From the NCBI GenBank assembly GCA_017428945.1, contig JAFRPW010000008.1, positions 1-64,000 on the forward strand: a stretch of DNA of 64,000 nucleotides, in the 5' to 3' direction. Of this stretch, positions 1-8,744 are shown in pieces. The first letter of the stretch is position 1, and each line of letters starts with the position of its first letter. Below the pieces are notes generated by a model, which did no database searches, was not told the DNA's origin, and saw only the letters and a list, made by a program, of their open reading frames with translations. The DNA is from Bacteroidales bacterium. Lineage in GTDB: Bacteria; Bacteroidota; Bacteroidia; Bacteroidales; UBA932. The translations under genes were made by a program, and so were the position numbers.

Positions 1-61
1 CCCTTAGGTCCTCCCTTAGGGCGGGAATATTCTGCAATCAAATCCAAAACAATACATGCTT

Positions 62-184
62 ATGAACGAAAAACAATTCTACACCTCACCTGAGGTGGAC
101 ATCCTCGTGGTACGATTCGAGGAAAACATCCTATCCGGTCAAGGATCTTCTCCGGATGATCCTGGTAGCCAGTATGGCTTCTAA
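62..184 (+). CDS. small PEV-type peptide upstream of surface protein
   Basis: A 40-codon frame (42 if the ATG at 56 is used) that ends just before the next gene. It reads MNEKQFYTSPEVDILVVRF and then EENILSGQG, followed by a Ser/Asp/Gly-rich tail. Similar short frames with a Y-x-x-PEV-x-x-L-x-V core followed by a N-I-L-S/A-G motif are common directly upstream of large exported proteins in Bacteroidales; I know no function for them. The spacing to the next start is 19 bp and includes an aggagg-like site, so the two are probably co-transcribed. It has no signal peptide. It is too short for automatic calling but its composition is clearly coding. Confidence 0.55.
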   Translation: MNEKQFYTSPEVDILVVRFEENILSGQGSSPDDPGSQYGF

Positions 185-203
185 TCAATAGGAGGACAGA
201 ACG

Positions 204-3200
204 ATGAATAGAATCATCTCAAGACTCTTTTCAAAGGTGGCGCTGGTCGCCTGCCTTGCTACTGCTTTTACTGGAACAGTTTGGGCTAGCGAAGGTGACA
301 CTCATGATTTTGCTCAAAACCTTTCACAGCTATTGAATAATAATGCGTCGATATCATCCATTAATATTGATGCACAAAGTTATCCAGTAAAAAAAGTCAT
401 TGTATCTTATCGTTACAATAAAACCCTTACTAACGCTGTTACCGTCTCTGTAAGTATTGGATCTACTAGCTGGGGAAGTCAGTATGTCGAGGGAACGGGA
501 AGTAACTACACAAATCTAGAGTTCTCGGGCGATGCTGTCAGTGGCGCAATTACTATTAGTTTCACAAACAATACTGGAAACGGCACGGGGCATGGCACTT
601 TTTATGTGAATAATGTTCAATTAGTCGAAGGTGCAGCAGGTGGCTCACCCTCTACTGTGGCCACACCTCAGATTAGCGGTTCAGATAGTTTTTATCCTTC
701 TACCGAAGTAAGCATTAGTTGTTCGACCGATGGTTCTACCATCTACTACACTACGGATGGTAATGACCCTACTACTTCTAGTTCCGTGTACTCCGATGCT
801 TTTTCTATTAATGCTACAACTACGGTTAAGGCAAAAGCTGTAAAAGACGGAATGTCAGATAGCGATGTGGCAAGCAGGACTTTTACAAAGATCACTCCTC
901 TTGCTAATATAGCGGCCCTTACGGATAAAACCGAAACTGCATCGTATTTTGTTGCACTGAATAATGCGGTGGTTACTTATGTAAATGGGAATTATGCTTA
1001 TATTCAGGATGACAGCGGAGCTGTTGCTTATTATAAGGCTGATCATGGGCTAAATGCGGGTGATGTCCTTACCGGTACTGCTACAGTTTCATATCAGCTA
1101 CGTAACAACAACCCTCAAATTACCAGTTTTACTGGAATTACGCCAGTTTCTGGTTCAGCACCAGATCCGACTATCGTTGCTGCTTCTTCATGGGCTTACA
1201 CGTTCGATAACGTACTCAGCCAGTTTTTCCAGATTACAGGTGCAACGCTAACTAGTAATGAAAGTAAGTACTATGTTTCTCTAAATGGAGATAACGTTCA
1301 ACTATATAAGGCCGGTGGTTCCATCAGTAGTTTAGATCTTGGCCGCACATATACAATCACAGGATTCCCGACGTTGTATAATTCGACAAAAGAATTGCAA
1401 ATCTTTGCTGATCCTGAGGTTGAGGCAACTATCGATCCTGTAATTTCTGTCAGTCCAAACTCTCTGTCAAGTTTCACTTACGAAGAAGGAAATGGTCCAA
1501 GTTCTACAAAGACATTCACTGTTTCCGGAGAGAATCTTACTACAGATATTAATATGTCTTTGAGCGGCAGCGACTTTGAAATGTCCCTTTCTTCGAGTAG
1601 CGGATATGCTTCAAGTCTTAACTTGACTCAGGTAGCAGGAGAAGTCGCAGAAACTACTGTATATGTCCGCCTTAAGGCAGGTTTAGATGCTGGGGATTGC
1701 GCTGGGACCATCACACTATCTTCAACGGGTGCAACTAATCAGACTGTCAGCTTATCTGGTGAAGTAACTGCCCCTGTAGTGCCCGCTACATTGCCGTTTG
1801 AATGGGCAGGCGGTGTAAGTGCGGATCTTTTAGCTCTTAATGGTGTTTCAGCATCTGGTCTTGGCAGCGATTATGCTGAATCTAATGCCCCATATAGAAT
1901 CAAATTTGACACTGTCGACGATTTTATTTTAATTCAAACTGATAGTAGGCCGGGCATAGTTACAATAGGAGTAAAAATGTTAGGAGGGAAAAATACCTCT
2001 AAAATCAAGGTACAGGGCTCCGCAGACGGAGAAAACTTCTCAGATGTTGAGGAACTGACAATAAGTGGATCTCAGAATGATGTGCTTAATCTTGAAACCT
2101 CAAATGAATTTGCTTTGGATGCACGCTTTGTAAAGATTCTCAAGAGCGTTCATGGTTCCAACATTGGAGTTGGTCCCATCAACATTGCTTCATATGTAGC
2201 TCCTTCTCCTTCAATCTCAGTCACACCCGATACTGCAACTCCAGCCGCAAATGTTGATAACGGCACCTTTGCTATTACATATCAGAATATCACAATTGCA
2301 GACATGAGTGAGTTCAGCGTTCACTTCTGCGATGAGTTGGGTGCAAGTGCCAGCCAACCCAGCTGGGTTACCGAAGTGTTGGTTGCCGAAGACAACGGTG
2401 ATTATGTTGTCTCTTACACCATTGAGACCAATGACGCCGCCGCCCGCTCTGCATACTTCAAGGTTTCTGCACTTGCAGATGACGGTATTACTACAGTCTA
2501 TTCCAACCTGGTTACCATTACTCAAGCAGCTTATGAGATTGATTATGCTACACTTCCCTTCGAAGAGTATACCGGAAATGGAACCGGAGATTTGCCTGCC
2601 GGTTTAACTGTATCTGGTACTGGAACATATAGCAGTAATCCCAAGATTAAATTTGAAGGAGGTAATGATAGCGTCATCTTAAAGATAAATGAATCTCCGA
2701 CCACTTACACTCTTGCCTTTGACATTAAAGGAAATGCTACTGGAACCGCCCCTGCGACAGGCGTCTTTAAGCTTCAGACTTCTGAAGATGGTGTAAGCTA
2801 TACAGATTTGAAAACGTATACTTCAATTAGTAGTGATATATCTTCAGAGCAATTTGACAATCTTGGCGAGAATGTTCGCTACATCCGGTGGATTCATGTG
2901 ACAAAAACAACTGGAAACGTTGCTTTGGGCAACATTTCCCTTACTAGGCCTGATCAGTCTGCGTCAAAAAACATAACTGGAACTCTCAGCAATGGTCATT
3001 ATTGGGCAACATTCTTCAATAGTGCTGCCTGCTACACGCTTTCAAGCGGTGCCAAAGCTTACACTATGAACTCCGCCGACCATCAGCTTTATCTTCTTGG
3101 TGACGGAGATATCATCCCCGCCAATACCGCAGTTGTCATTATCTCTGATGTTGAGGCAATAACTCTCACAAAGGATTCTGATACTGCTGTTCCCGTAAGC

Positions 3201-3362
3201 GGAACCGACAACATCCTACATGGTTCCAACTATGGTGTCACTGTTTCCGATATTCCTACCGGCACCCCTTACGTCCTTGGTATTCCTGACGCAAAGCCAC
3301 TGGGATTCTACCAGTTCACCGGAGCAGAGATTCCTGCCAACAAAGCATACTATGTTGAATAA
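204..3362 (+). CDS. large secreted multidomain surface protein (chitobiase-C / OB / BACON-like modules)
   Basis: 1052 residues with a Sec signal peptide (basic start, hydrophobic stretch to about residue 28, cleavage near VWA-SEG). Modules in order: a carbohydrate-binding-like region (about 30-145); a chitobiase/beta-hexosaminidase C-terminal repeat (about 150-228, with the hallmark STIYYTTDGNDPT); an OB-fold-like segment of the kind often called DUF5689 (about 235-320); beta-rich regions; two discoidin/anchor-like segments (about 535-660 and 785-915); a BACON/Ig-like domain (about 665-775); and a C-terminal module (about 925-1052) seen at the end of many Bacteroidales exported proteins. There are no catalytic motifs, so binding or adhesion at the cell surface is the best inference. 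An aggagga site lies 7 nt before the ATG. The stop overlaps an ATG by 1 nt, and a fimbrillin-like lipoprotein follows. Confidence 0.8.
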   Translation: MNRIISRLFSKVALVACLATAFTGTVWASEGDTHDFAQNLSQLLNNNASISSINIDAQSYPVKKVIVSYRYNKTLTNAVTVSVSIGSTSWGSQYVEGTGSNYTNLEFSGDAVSGAITISFTNNTGNGTGHGTFYVNNVQLVEGAAGGSPSTVATPQISGSDSFYPSTEVSISCSTDGSTIYYTTDGNDPTTSSSVYSDAFSINATTTVKAKAVKDGMSDSDVASRTFTKITPLANIAALTDKTETASYFVALNNAVVTYVNGNYAYIQDDSGAVAYYKADHGLNAGDVLTGTATVSYQLRNNNPQITSFTGITPVSGSAPDPTIVAASSWAYTFDNVLSQFFQITGATLTSNESKYYVSLNGDNVQLYKAGGSISSLDLGRTYTITGFPTLYNSTKELQIFADPEVEATIDPVISVSPNSLSSFTYEEGNGPSSTKTFTVSGENLTTDINMSLSGSDFEMSLSSSSGYASSLNLTQVAGEVAETTVYVRLKAGLDAGDCAGTITLSSTGATNQTVSLSGEVTAPVVPATLPFEWAGGVSADLLALNGVSASGLGSDYAESNAPYRIKFDTVDDFILIQTDSRPGIVTIGVKMLGGKNTSKIKVQGSADGENFSDVEELTISGSQNDVLNLETSNEFALDARFVKILKSVHGSNIGVGPINIASYVAPSPSISVTPDTATPAANVDNGTFAITYQNITIADMSEFSVHFCDELGASASQPSWVTEVLVAEDNGDYVVSYTIETNDAAARSAYFKVSALADDGITTVYSNLVTITQAAYEIDYATLPFEEYTGNGTGDLPAGLTVSGTGTYSSNPKIKFEGGNDSVILKINESPTTYTLAFDIKGNATGTAPATGVFKLQTSEDGVSYTDLKTYTSISSDISSEQFDNLGENVRYIRWIHVTKTTGNVALGNISLTRPDQSASKNITGTLSNGHYWATFFNSAACYTLSSGAKAYTMNSADHQLYLLGDGDIIPANTAVVIISDVEAITLTKDSDTAVPVSGTDNILHGSNYGVTVSDIPTGTPYVLGIPDAKPLGFYQFTGAEIPANKAYYVE

Positions 3363-3382
3363 TGAATAAGGAGGACATCATC

Positions 3383-4300
3383 ATGAAAAACAACAAAATA
3401 TTTTTGATTGCTGCCCTTCTGGGCACCATAGTAGCAAGCTGCCAGATTGTTGAGATAGTAGATCCGGAGAATGTTACAGAGACTCCTGAAGAGGTGATTG
3501 AGCAGCCTGAGGTTATTCTCTATTCTCTCACTGTCCACGCCAGCAAGGGTGAGGAGACAAAGGCGCTTTATCTTGACGGTGGAGCACTGAAGACGTATTG
3601 GAAAAACACGGAGACCGTGACAGTGTTCAAGGAAGACGGTACCAATATCGGTACACTTACCGTTACTCCCGAGGCTGGTGACCATCCCAAGACCGCCACT
3701 CTTACAACTGATGCTGTCAATGTTGCAGGGCTGAATCAGGGCGATCCTCTGGTGCTTGTAATCCCCAGGGCAACCTGGAGCTACACCGGTCAGAAGGGAA
3801 CGCTTGAAGACATTGAGGAGAACTTCGCTTATGCCACCGCAAACGTGACCATCAGCACTTTGGACGATGTGAACCATACCATCACAACATCGGATGCCGC
3901 ATTTGCATTCAAAGAGAGTTTCTATCAGTTCAACTTCTCTGACGGTAGTTCTGCACTTAGCGTCAAGAGTTTCACGGTTTCAAGCCCCAACATTGTGCTT
4001 ACTCACAGTTTGGACGGAACAGACACTCCCGGTCCAATATCTGTAGATATTGACGGCGGCTCAGCCACATCGGCACATGTTGCACTTCGCAACGTCAATG
4101 CCGGAACAGCCATTGCCGATGTTTATTCGTTCTCCGTGATTGCCAATGACAATGGCCTGTATATGGGTAACAAAGATATTCCTGCCGGTGCTATAGAGAA
4201 CTATGGCGAAGGCAAGTATCTTGGCACTACTGTAACGGTATCTCCCAAGTCTTTTGCTCCAGGTACGGGCACAATTGACTCCGAGCTTCTGGTACTGTAG
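3383..4300 (+). CDS. fimbrillin-like lipoprotein
   Basis: 305 residues. I chose the ATG at 3383 because an aaggaggac ribosome-binding site sits at 3368-3376, and because the protein then begins MKNNKIFLIAALLGTIVASC, a standard SPII signal with the lipobox cysteine at residue 20. The longer frame from 3362 overlaps the previous stop and lacks such a site. The body (beta-rich; KGEETKALYLDGG, then paired strands and a KSFTVSSPN segment) resembles Mfa/FimA fimbrillin-type proteins that build surface fibres or act as their anchors. No accessory fimbrial gene set is present nearby, so the role is inferred from fold resemblance only. It is co-directional with the large surface protein and ends at a strong terminator. 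Confidence 0.6.
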   Translation: MKNNKIFLIAALLGTIVASCQIVEIVDPENVTETPEEVIEQPEVILYSLTVHASKGEETKALYLDGGALKTYWKNTETVTVFKEDGTNIGTLTVTPEAGDHPKTATLTTDAVNVAGLNQGDPLVLVIPRATWSYTGQKGTLEDIEENFAYATANVTISTLDDVNHTITTSDAAFAFKESFYQFNFSDGSSALSVKSFTVSSPNIVLTHSLDGTDTPGPISVDIDGGSATSAHVALRNVNAGTAIADVYSFSVIANDNGLYMGNKDIPAGAIENYGEGKYLGTTVTVSPKSFAPGTGTIDSELLVL

Positions 4301-4318
4301 TATCATTACCATCTGCAA

Positions 4319-4354
4319 AGAGATAGGGCCCCAAGCAGGAGCCCTATCTCTTTT
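4319..4354 (+). terminator. intrinsic terminator after fimbrillin-like gene
   Basis: Perfect 11-bp stem (AGAGATAGGGC at 4319-4329 with its complement at 4341-4351), an 11-nt loop and a T-run at 4351-4354. It lies 18 bp past the stop of the fimbrillin-like gene. Confidence 0.85.
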
Positions 4355-4417
4355 GTTATATTGCATGCGAAACATACGGTGTTTTCCGGGCGACCAGTTG
4401 GCGAACTCAGTCACGAA

Positions 4418-4819
4418 CTATAAAGTCACAGCTATCAACTCGCTCCCTAATCTGTGCAGGGCAGTTTCAATTTTATGGACTTGAGTCTTTCTGGGTTTGG
4501 AGACTCCATTGGCATAGTGCCAGAGTTGCTTCTGATTGATACCGGTTATTCTTTCCAGTCCGGCTTTGGTGAAGATTCCGCTATAAATGGCCAGAAGGCT
4601 CTTGACATCCATTTTGAACTCAATGGAATACTCTCCGGAGAGTTCTGCCGGCACTTCGCAACCTACATCATTGCAGGTCTCGATAAAGACTTTGATTGCC
4701 TCCAAAAGATTATCTTTGATTTCAGAGATTGAATTACCGGTTGCAACAACCCCGTCGATGCCATCAATGTAAGCAGAGTAGTTGTGCTCTGCGCTCTCGA
4801 TAAGTAAGCATCCGAACAA
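4418..4819 (-). CDS. hicB: orphan HicB-type antitoxin, 5' end rewritten by IS66
   Basis: 133 residues. An N-terminal HicB fold (LIESAEHNYSAYIDGIDGVV, with ISEIKDNLLEAIKVFIETC after it) is followed by a C-terminal helix-turn-helix (GIFTKAGLERITGINQKQL region), the usual layout of HicB antitoxins that block a HicA mRNA interferase and repress their own operon. No hicA is visible on either side. The first codons (MFGCL) lie inside the left inverted repeat of the IS66 element (4804-4825), so the native start was lost and replaced by an ATG supplied by the insertion sequence. The rest of the domain looks intact, but expression and function are uncertain without the partner toxin. Confidence 0.75.
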   Translation of the reverse strand: MFGCLLIESAEHNYSAYIDGIDGVVATGNSISEIKDNLLEAIKVFIETCNDVGCEVPAELSGEYSIEFKMDVKSLLAIYSGIFTKAGLERITGINQKQLWHYANGVSKPRKTQVHKIETALHRLGSELIAVTL

Positions 4820-4883
4820 GTACGTCTGTCAGTTTGTATAAGTGCGGTGTAACTTTGCCCCACTAATACAAACTGACATTATT

Positions 4884-5234
4884 ATGATAACACGCGAGCA
4901 AATCGAAGAGATCCAGACGGAGAGCCGGGAGAAGGGCGTCTCCATCAAGAAGCTTTTGGAAGAGAAAGGCATCCCTGCGCATCAATACTTTTGGTGGAAA
5001 CGCAAGTATAGCAAACAGGAGGTTGCCGCGGGGTTCCTGCCGGTAGCCGGTACAATGCCTCCGGCGGTGATGTCAATGGCATCCGGTGCTGGTAACTCGC
5101 ATGGGAAGTCCAAGGCGGATCCAGCCGGAGAGAACTGGATGAGTATTGAGCTGCGCACGGTGAGCGGCACGGACATGCGCATCCAGGGTGGCCTGACGCC
5201 AGCGATGGTATACACCATCCTCAAAAGCCTGTAG
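4884..5234 (+). CDS. tnpA: IS66 accessory protein TnpA
   Basis: 116 residues starting MITREQIEEIQTESREKG. This is the small helical IS66 OrfA-type protein, with the N-terminal DNA-binding-like segment IKKLLEEKGIPAHQYFWWKRKY. The upstream in-frame ATG at 4842 would begin inside the 12-bp inverted repeat, so 4884 is preferred. It is required together with TnpB for transposition in studied IS66 elements; its biochemical role is not settled. Its stop is 2 nt before tnpB, so the two are probably translated together. Confidence 0.8.
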   Translation: MITREQIEEIQTESREKGVSIKKLLEEKGIPAHQYFWWKRKYSKQEVAAGFLPVAGTMPPAVMSMASGAGNSHGKSKADPAGENWMSIELRTVSGTDMRIQGGLTPAMVYTILKSL

Positions 5235-5236
5235 CC

Positions 5237-5638
5237 ATGTTCAGCCTTGGAGACGGGACGAAGTTCTGGCTGTACTCGAAGCCCACGGACATGCGGAAGA
5301 ACTTCAACATGCTGAGCGGCATCGTGAACAACCATATGGGGCAGAACCTGTACAGCGGCGACGTGTTTGTGTTCGTGAACTCCGCGAACAACATGATGAA
5401 GCTGCTGCGTTACGAGCCTGGCGGGCTTGTCATCTACAACAAGCGTCTGGACCACGGCCGGATGCATCTGGTGGAACGGATCCAGGATGGCGACCCCACC
5501 ATCACGCCCTTCGAATGGCACCGCCTGGTTGATACCATCCAGGGAATCATCGACGATCCGAGGCGCCGGCTGCAACGCCTGAAGGCCCTTAGAGATGTCC
5601 AGATGGAAGCCTCTTTGGCAGAGCGGAAAACTTTCTGA
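5237..5638 (+). CDS. tnpB: IS66 accessory protein TnpB (Orf2 type)
   Basis: 133 residues of the IS66 Orf2 family, recognisable by KFWLYSKPTDMRKNFNMLSGIV near the start, by GDVFVFVNSANNMMKLL and by YNKRLDHGRM. It is of usual length and intact. It follows tnpA by 2 nt and is separated from tnpC by 90 bp holding a hairpin with a T-run (5661-5697), which suggests that tnpC is expressed separately or only by read-through. Confidence 0.88.
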   Translation: MFSLGDGTKFWLYSKPTDMRKNFNMLSGIVNNHMGQNLYSGDVFVFVNSANNMMKLLRYEPGGLVIYNKRLDHGRMHLVERIQDGDPTITPFEWHRLVDTIQGIIDDPRRRLQRLKALRDVQMEASLAERKTF

Positions 5639-5660
5639 AAATCAGTAAAATAAATCAAAG

Positions 5661-5697
5661 AAAAACGGCCTCAGACTTGCATATGTGGCCGTTTTTT
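5661..5697 (+). terminator. terminator-like hairpin inside IS66 between tnpB and tnpC
   Basis: 10-bp perfect stem AAAAACGGCC (5661-5670) with GGCCGTTTTT (5687-5696), then an extra T. Its A/T flanks make it work in either direction. A near-consensus -7 box (TACCTTTA) at about 5700-5707 follows it, which may start tnpC transcription. Confidence 0.7.
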
Positions 5698-5728
5698 CGT
5701 ACCTTTACATATAGAAAGAACAGGTGAA

Positions 5729-7279
5729 ATGACTGCCGAAGAACAGAAAAGGATGGAGGCCTTGGAAGCCGAGAACGCTCTTCTCAAAGAGCGTCTCCTC
5801 CGTGCGCAGCAGACGCTTGCGAAGTACGCGCAGATGCTCTTCGGCCAGAAGACCGAGCGTGTCCGTCTTCCGGAAAAGCCGGAGGAACTTACCGGCAGTC
5901 TGTTCACGCAGGAGATGGATCCCGCCGAGCAGGCCCGCCTGGACAAAGAAGCAGCCAAGGCCCTTGCCCAGCAGGACAGACTCGTTCATGTGGAGGCTCA
6001 TGACCGTAAGGTCCGCAAGCCCATCGACACCAGCAAACTGGAAGTGAAGGAAGAACACCTCTATCCCGAACTTGACAACAAGGATGACTATACGGAGATG
6101 GCTCCCGAGGTGACGGACAGCCTGGTTCTGGTCCCCAAGCAGATGTACATCCGCCGGATCATCCGCCACAAGTTCGTCCTTAAAAGCAAGCTTCAGGTGG
6201 AGAATCCGGACCGTAAGGCCTTCGAGATAGCATCCCTTCCGCCCGCACCGCTGCACAAGTGCATGGCCGACGCCTCCCTGCTGGCAGACATTATCATCAG
6301 CAAGTACCACTACCACCTGCCGTTCTACCGAGTTATCGAGAGTTACAAGGAGCTGGGCGTCAGCATCAGCCCTTCCACCATCAACGACTGGTTCAAGGCG
6401 GTGGTGGGAAAACTCAAATCGGTGTACGATCTGCTTCGGGCGCAAATCCTCTCTTGTGACTATGTACAGGTGGATGAGAGTACATTGCCGGTAATCGACA
6501 ATGAGGCCCATCGTGCCGTGAAGGGCTACGTGTGGAGCGTTGTGAACGTAATGACGGGTGACCGGTTCTTCTTCTATGAACACGGTTCCCGGAGCACCCG
6601 CGTGGCAATGGGTCTGTTGAAGGACTTCAAGGGCGCCATCCAGAGTGACGGCTACATCGTGTACGAGCACTTCGAGGGCATGGAGGGTAAGAAGCTCCTT
6701 GGCTGCTGGGCGCATGCCCGGCGTAAGTTCTTCGAAGCCCGAAAGGAAAACGAAAAGCTTGCGAACGAGGCGCTGTTCTACATTGGAAAGCTCTATGATG
6801 TGGAGCGAGAAGCAGATGAGATGGATGAGGCAGACGAGAAACCCAACTACGAGCGCCGCAAGTCCCTGCGTCAGGAAAAGGCCTATCCGGAAATCCGGAA
6901 GTTCGAGACCTGGATGGAGGTCAATCTCCTCAAGTGCGCTCCCAAGTCCCTGATGGAGGAGGCCATCTCCTACACTTACAAAATCATCAAGAAGCTCTCG
7001 CTGTACGTGACGGACGGCCGCTACAAGATAGACAACAACATGGTGGAAAACAGCATCAGACCTCTGGCGATCGGCCGCAAGAACTATCTGTTCTGCGGCG
7101 ATGACGACGCCGCACAGCGAGCGGCCGTGGTCTATTCCCTGCTTGCCACCTGCAAGGCTCGCGGGGTAGACGAGAGGACCTGGCTGGAGGATGTCCTCCG
7201 CCGGATGCCGGAGTACGAACTGGGCAAAAAAGACTGCTCCGACCTTCTGCCTGGCAACTGGAAACCCGTGACAAAGTAA
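5729..7279 (+). CDS. tnpC: IS66 transposase TnpC
   Basis: 516 residues, full length for the family. An N-terminal coiled coil (about 1-35) and zinc-finger-like segment lead into the IS66 DDE core: DYVQVDESTLPV (first Asp), GAIQSDGYIVYE (second Asp), GCWAHARRKF, and the C-terminal acidic region NNMVENSIRPLAIGRKNYLFCG (Glu). It ends with the short IS66 C-terminal tail (LLATCKARGVDERTWL). All expected motifs are present with no frameshift, so the element is probably active or recently active. Confidence 0.93.
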   Translation: MTAEEQKRMEALEAENALLKERLLRAQQTLAKYAQMLFGQKTERVRLPEKPEELTGSLFTQEMDPAEQARLDKEAAKALAQQDRLVHVEAHDRKVRKPIDTSKLEVKEEHLYPELDNKDDYTEMAPEVTDSLVLVPKQMYIRRIIRHKFVLKSKLQVENPDRKAFEIASLPPAPLHKCMADASLLADIIISKYHYHLPFYRVIESYKELGVSISPSTINDWFKAVVGKLKSVYDLLRAQILSCDYVQVDESTLPVIDNEAHRAVKGYVWSVVNVMTGDRFFFYEHGSRSTRVAMGLLKDFKGAIQSDGYIVYEHFEGMEGKKLLGCWAHARRKFFEARKENEKLANEALFYIGKLYDVEREADEMDEADEKPNYERRKSLRQEKAYPEIRKFETWMEVNLLKCAPKSLMEEAISYTYKIIKKLSLYVTDGRYKIDNNMVENSIRPLAIGRKNYLFCGDDDAAQRAAVVYSLLATCKARGVDERTWLEDVLRRMPEYELGKKDCSDLLPGNWKPVTK

Positions 7280-7389
7280 GTCTTACCATCATCCAACCCA
7301 CACAAGAAAACTACGACTGACATCTCACTGATGCCAGTCGTAATCTCACTTTGTCAACACGTACTTCATCGAATGCTTACGACAATACG

Positions 7390-7482
7390 CTATAGCAGTT
7401 TCATGGCTATCACCGCGCACGCCTCGGCATCGGCAAGTGCGTGGTGATGTCGTTTCAGGTCATAGCCGCAGGCGGTACCGTA
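7390..7482 (-). pseudogene. C-terminal remnant of a DEDDh 3'-5' exonuclease
   Basis: Reading the minus strand from about 7482 to the stop at 7390-7392 gives ...CGYDLKRHHHALADAEACAVIAMKLL and stop. This is the last motif (H-x-x-x-x-D inside HHHALADAEACA) and C-terminus of DnaQ/PolIII-epsilon-type exonucleases. No upstream part is present; the sequence begins in a different frame inside the 3' end of the lipoprotein gene ending at 7455. It abuts the IS66 right end by 9 bp. Confidence 0.75.
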
Positions 7483-8744
7483 GGATAAAGATCCAGAAGC
7501 TCGCGGTCAATATGATATTTTCTGGTGTAGTATGTGTGATCAAGGGTAAAGCCTGCAACATTTACTTGCTCTGTGATTTTCTCCTCTGTATAGTTCGTAA
7601 AGAAATGCTTGTTCCACGGTTCGTCTCCGTTGGCGTACAGCCTATCCGTGAAGACATAGTTACTGACAAGGATAAAGACATAGTCGTGTTCGCGGATTGA
7701 TTCTCCAGGGACAAAGCATCCCGCAGTAAGTCTTAAATACTCCCCGGGTTCAATATAGTGAAAGAGTGGAGCATCATTTTCATCGTCACAAGTCGCAAAG
7801 GCAACTACTTCATCGAGGTCATTATAGACATCATCCCATCCATTGTAAGCCCATTCGACCAGAACATCCGTCGCCTTGTTTTCCAGGGAAAAGATAATGT
7901 CCGTGTAACCGTATGGCGCCCCGGATGCCAGGGAATACAGCAGGTCGGCGCTTTCAGGACTTACATGACCGATGGTAGACAAATAGCTACGGCCACTGAT
8001 ATCCTGATCCTTAAGGCAAATAGAAAAACCATAATAGCCGAAATACACCTCTCCAGCCTTGAGTTCTTTTCTGTTTTCATCATGATATTGTGGGATGGAT
8101 GCCCGTAAATAGTTCAGCATCTCACCTTGTGAAGACCAGTCAAAAGGAATTCCATCGTTGTTGACCTGAACACGGAACACAACGGCGTGTTCGTAGAACA
8201 AGCGCTTGAAAGCCTCGGCCGCTCCATTCTTATCCATGACAAAAGGAATCTGCTTGCCCTTAATCCTCATAATCAACCTTGCGTTTTCGAGTTCGGCATA
8301 TTGAAGCGGCTGGTCATCTGGCAGGCAAGCCTGCCTGGCTTCGTACAGCTTGTGCCACTCGTCCCATTTATCGCCGGAGTCAAAGTCCAGCGCCATTGAC
8401 CCCTCTGCCGTGACGGTCCTCACGGAGTGGCTGTCATTTGCGATAAGCGGGATGTCGAAAACATCGTAATACCCTTCCTCGCTGATTATTCCTTTACTGT
8501 AAAGCTCCCCGTCAACGAATACCCGGTAGCGATACCATTTCCAGCTATGGCCCGGTTCCCATTTAGTCACAGGGCCATAGTTAAGTGTCAGATGCAAAGT
8601 GGTTCCTTCTTGAGGCAGCAGGCCGTCTTCATCGGTGGCGGCGGTCATGGCTTCTGTTGTGGGGGCGGTATACTCTACCCAGTCCCAGCAGCTTGAGATA
8701 ATCAGGCAGGAAAGCGTTGCTGATATGATGTGCTTCAATTTCAT
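7455..8744 (-). CDS. unknown lipoprotein coupled to serpin
   Basis: 429 residues. An SPII signal (MKLKHIISATLSCLIISSC) predicts an outer-membrane or periplasmic lipoprotein. The rest is not a family I recognise: it is rich in aromatic and acidic residues, with a beta-rich profile. Its ATG overlaps the serpin stop by 1 nt (TAATG), so translation is coupled and a shared role with the serpin is likely. The last ten or so codons (LYPTVPPAAMT) run over, in another frame, the exonuclease remnant that ends at 7390. The C-terminus may therefore have been created by a fusion of unrelated DNA. Confidence 0.7.
   Translation of the reverse strand: MKLKHIISATLSCLIISSCWDWVEYTAPTTEAMTAATDEDGLLPQEGTTLHLTLNYGPVTKWEPGHSWKWYRYRVFVDGELYSKGIISEEGYYDVFDIPLIANDSHSVRTVTAEGSMALDFDSGDKWDEWHKLYEARQACLPDDQPLQYAELENARLIMRIKGKQIPFVMDKNGAAEAFKRLFYEHAVVFRVQVNNDGIPFDWSSQGEMLNYLRASIPQYHDENRKELKAGEVYFGYYGFSICLKDQDISGRSYLSTIGHVSPESADLLYSLASGAPYGYTDIIFSLENKATDVLVEWAYNGWDDVYNDLDEVVAFATCDDENDAPLFHYIEPGEYLRLTAGCFVPGESIREHDYVFILVSNYVFTDRLYANGDEPWNKHFFTNYTEEKITEQVNVAGFTLDHTYYTRKYHIDRELLDLYPTVPPAAMT

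Larger units (their letters stand above)
4804..7380 (+). mobile_element. complete IS66-family insertion sequence
   Basis: Bounded by near-perfect 22-bp inverted repeats: GTAAGCATCCGAACAAGTACGT at 4804-4825 against the reverse complement of 7359-7380 (3 differences). Inside are the three IS66 genes tnpA, tnpB and tnpC, all intact. IS66 elements normally duplicate 8 bp of target; here the flanks are CTCGATAA (4796-4803) and GACAATAC (7381-7388), which do not match. A further inverted repeat (4828-4839 with 4866-4877) lies just before tnpA, and another (7312-7319 with 7335-7342) just inside the right end. Confidence 0.92.
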
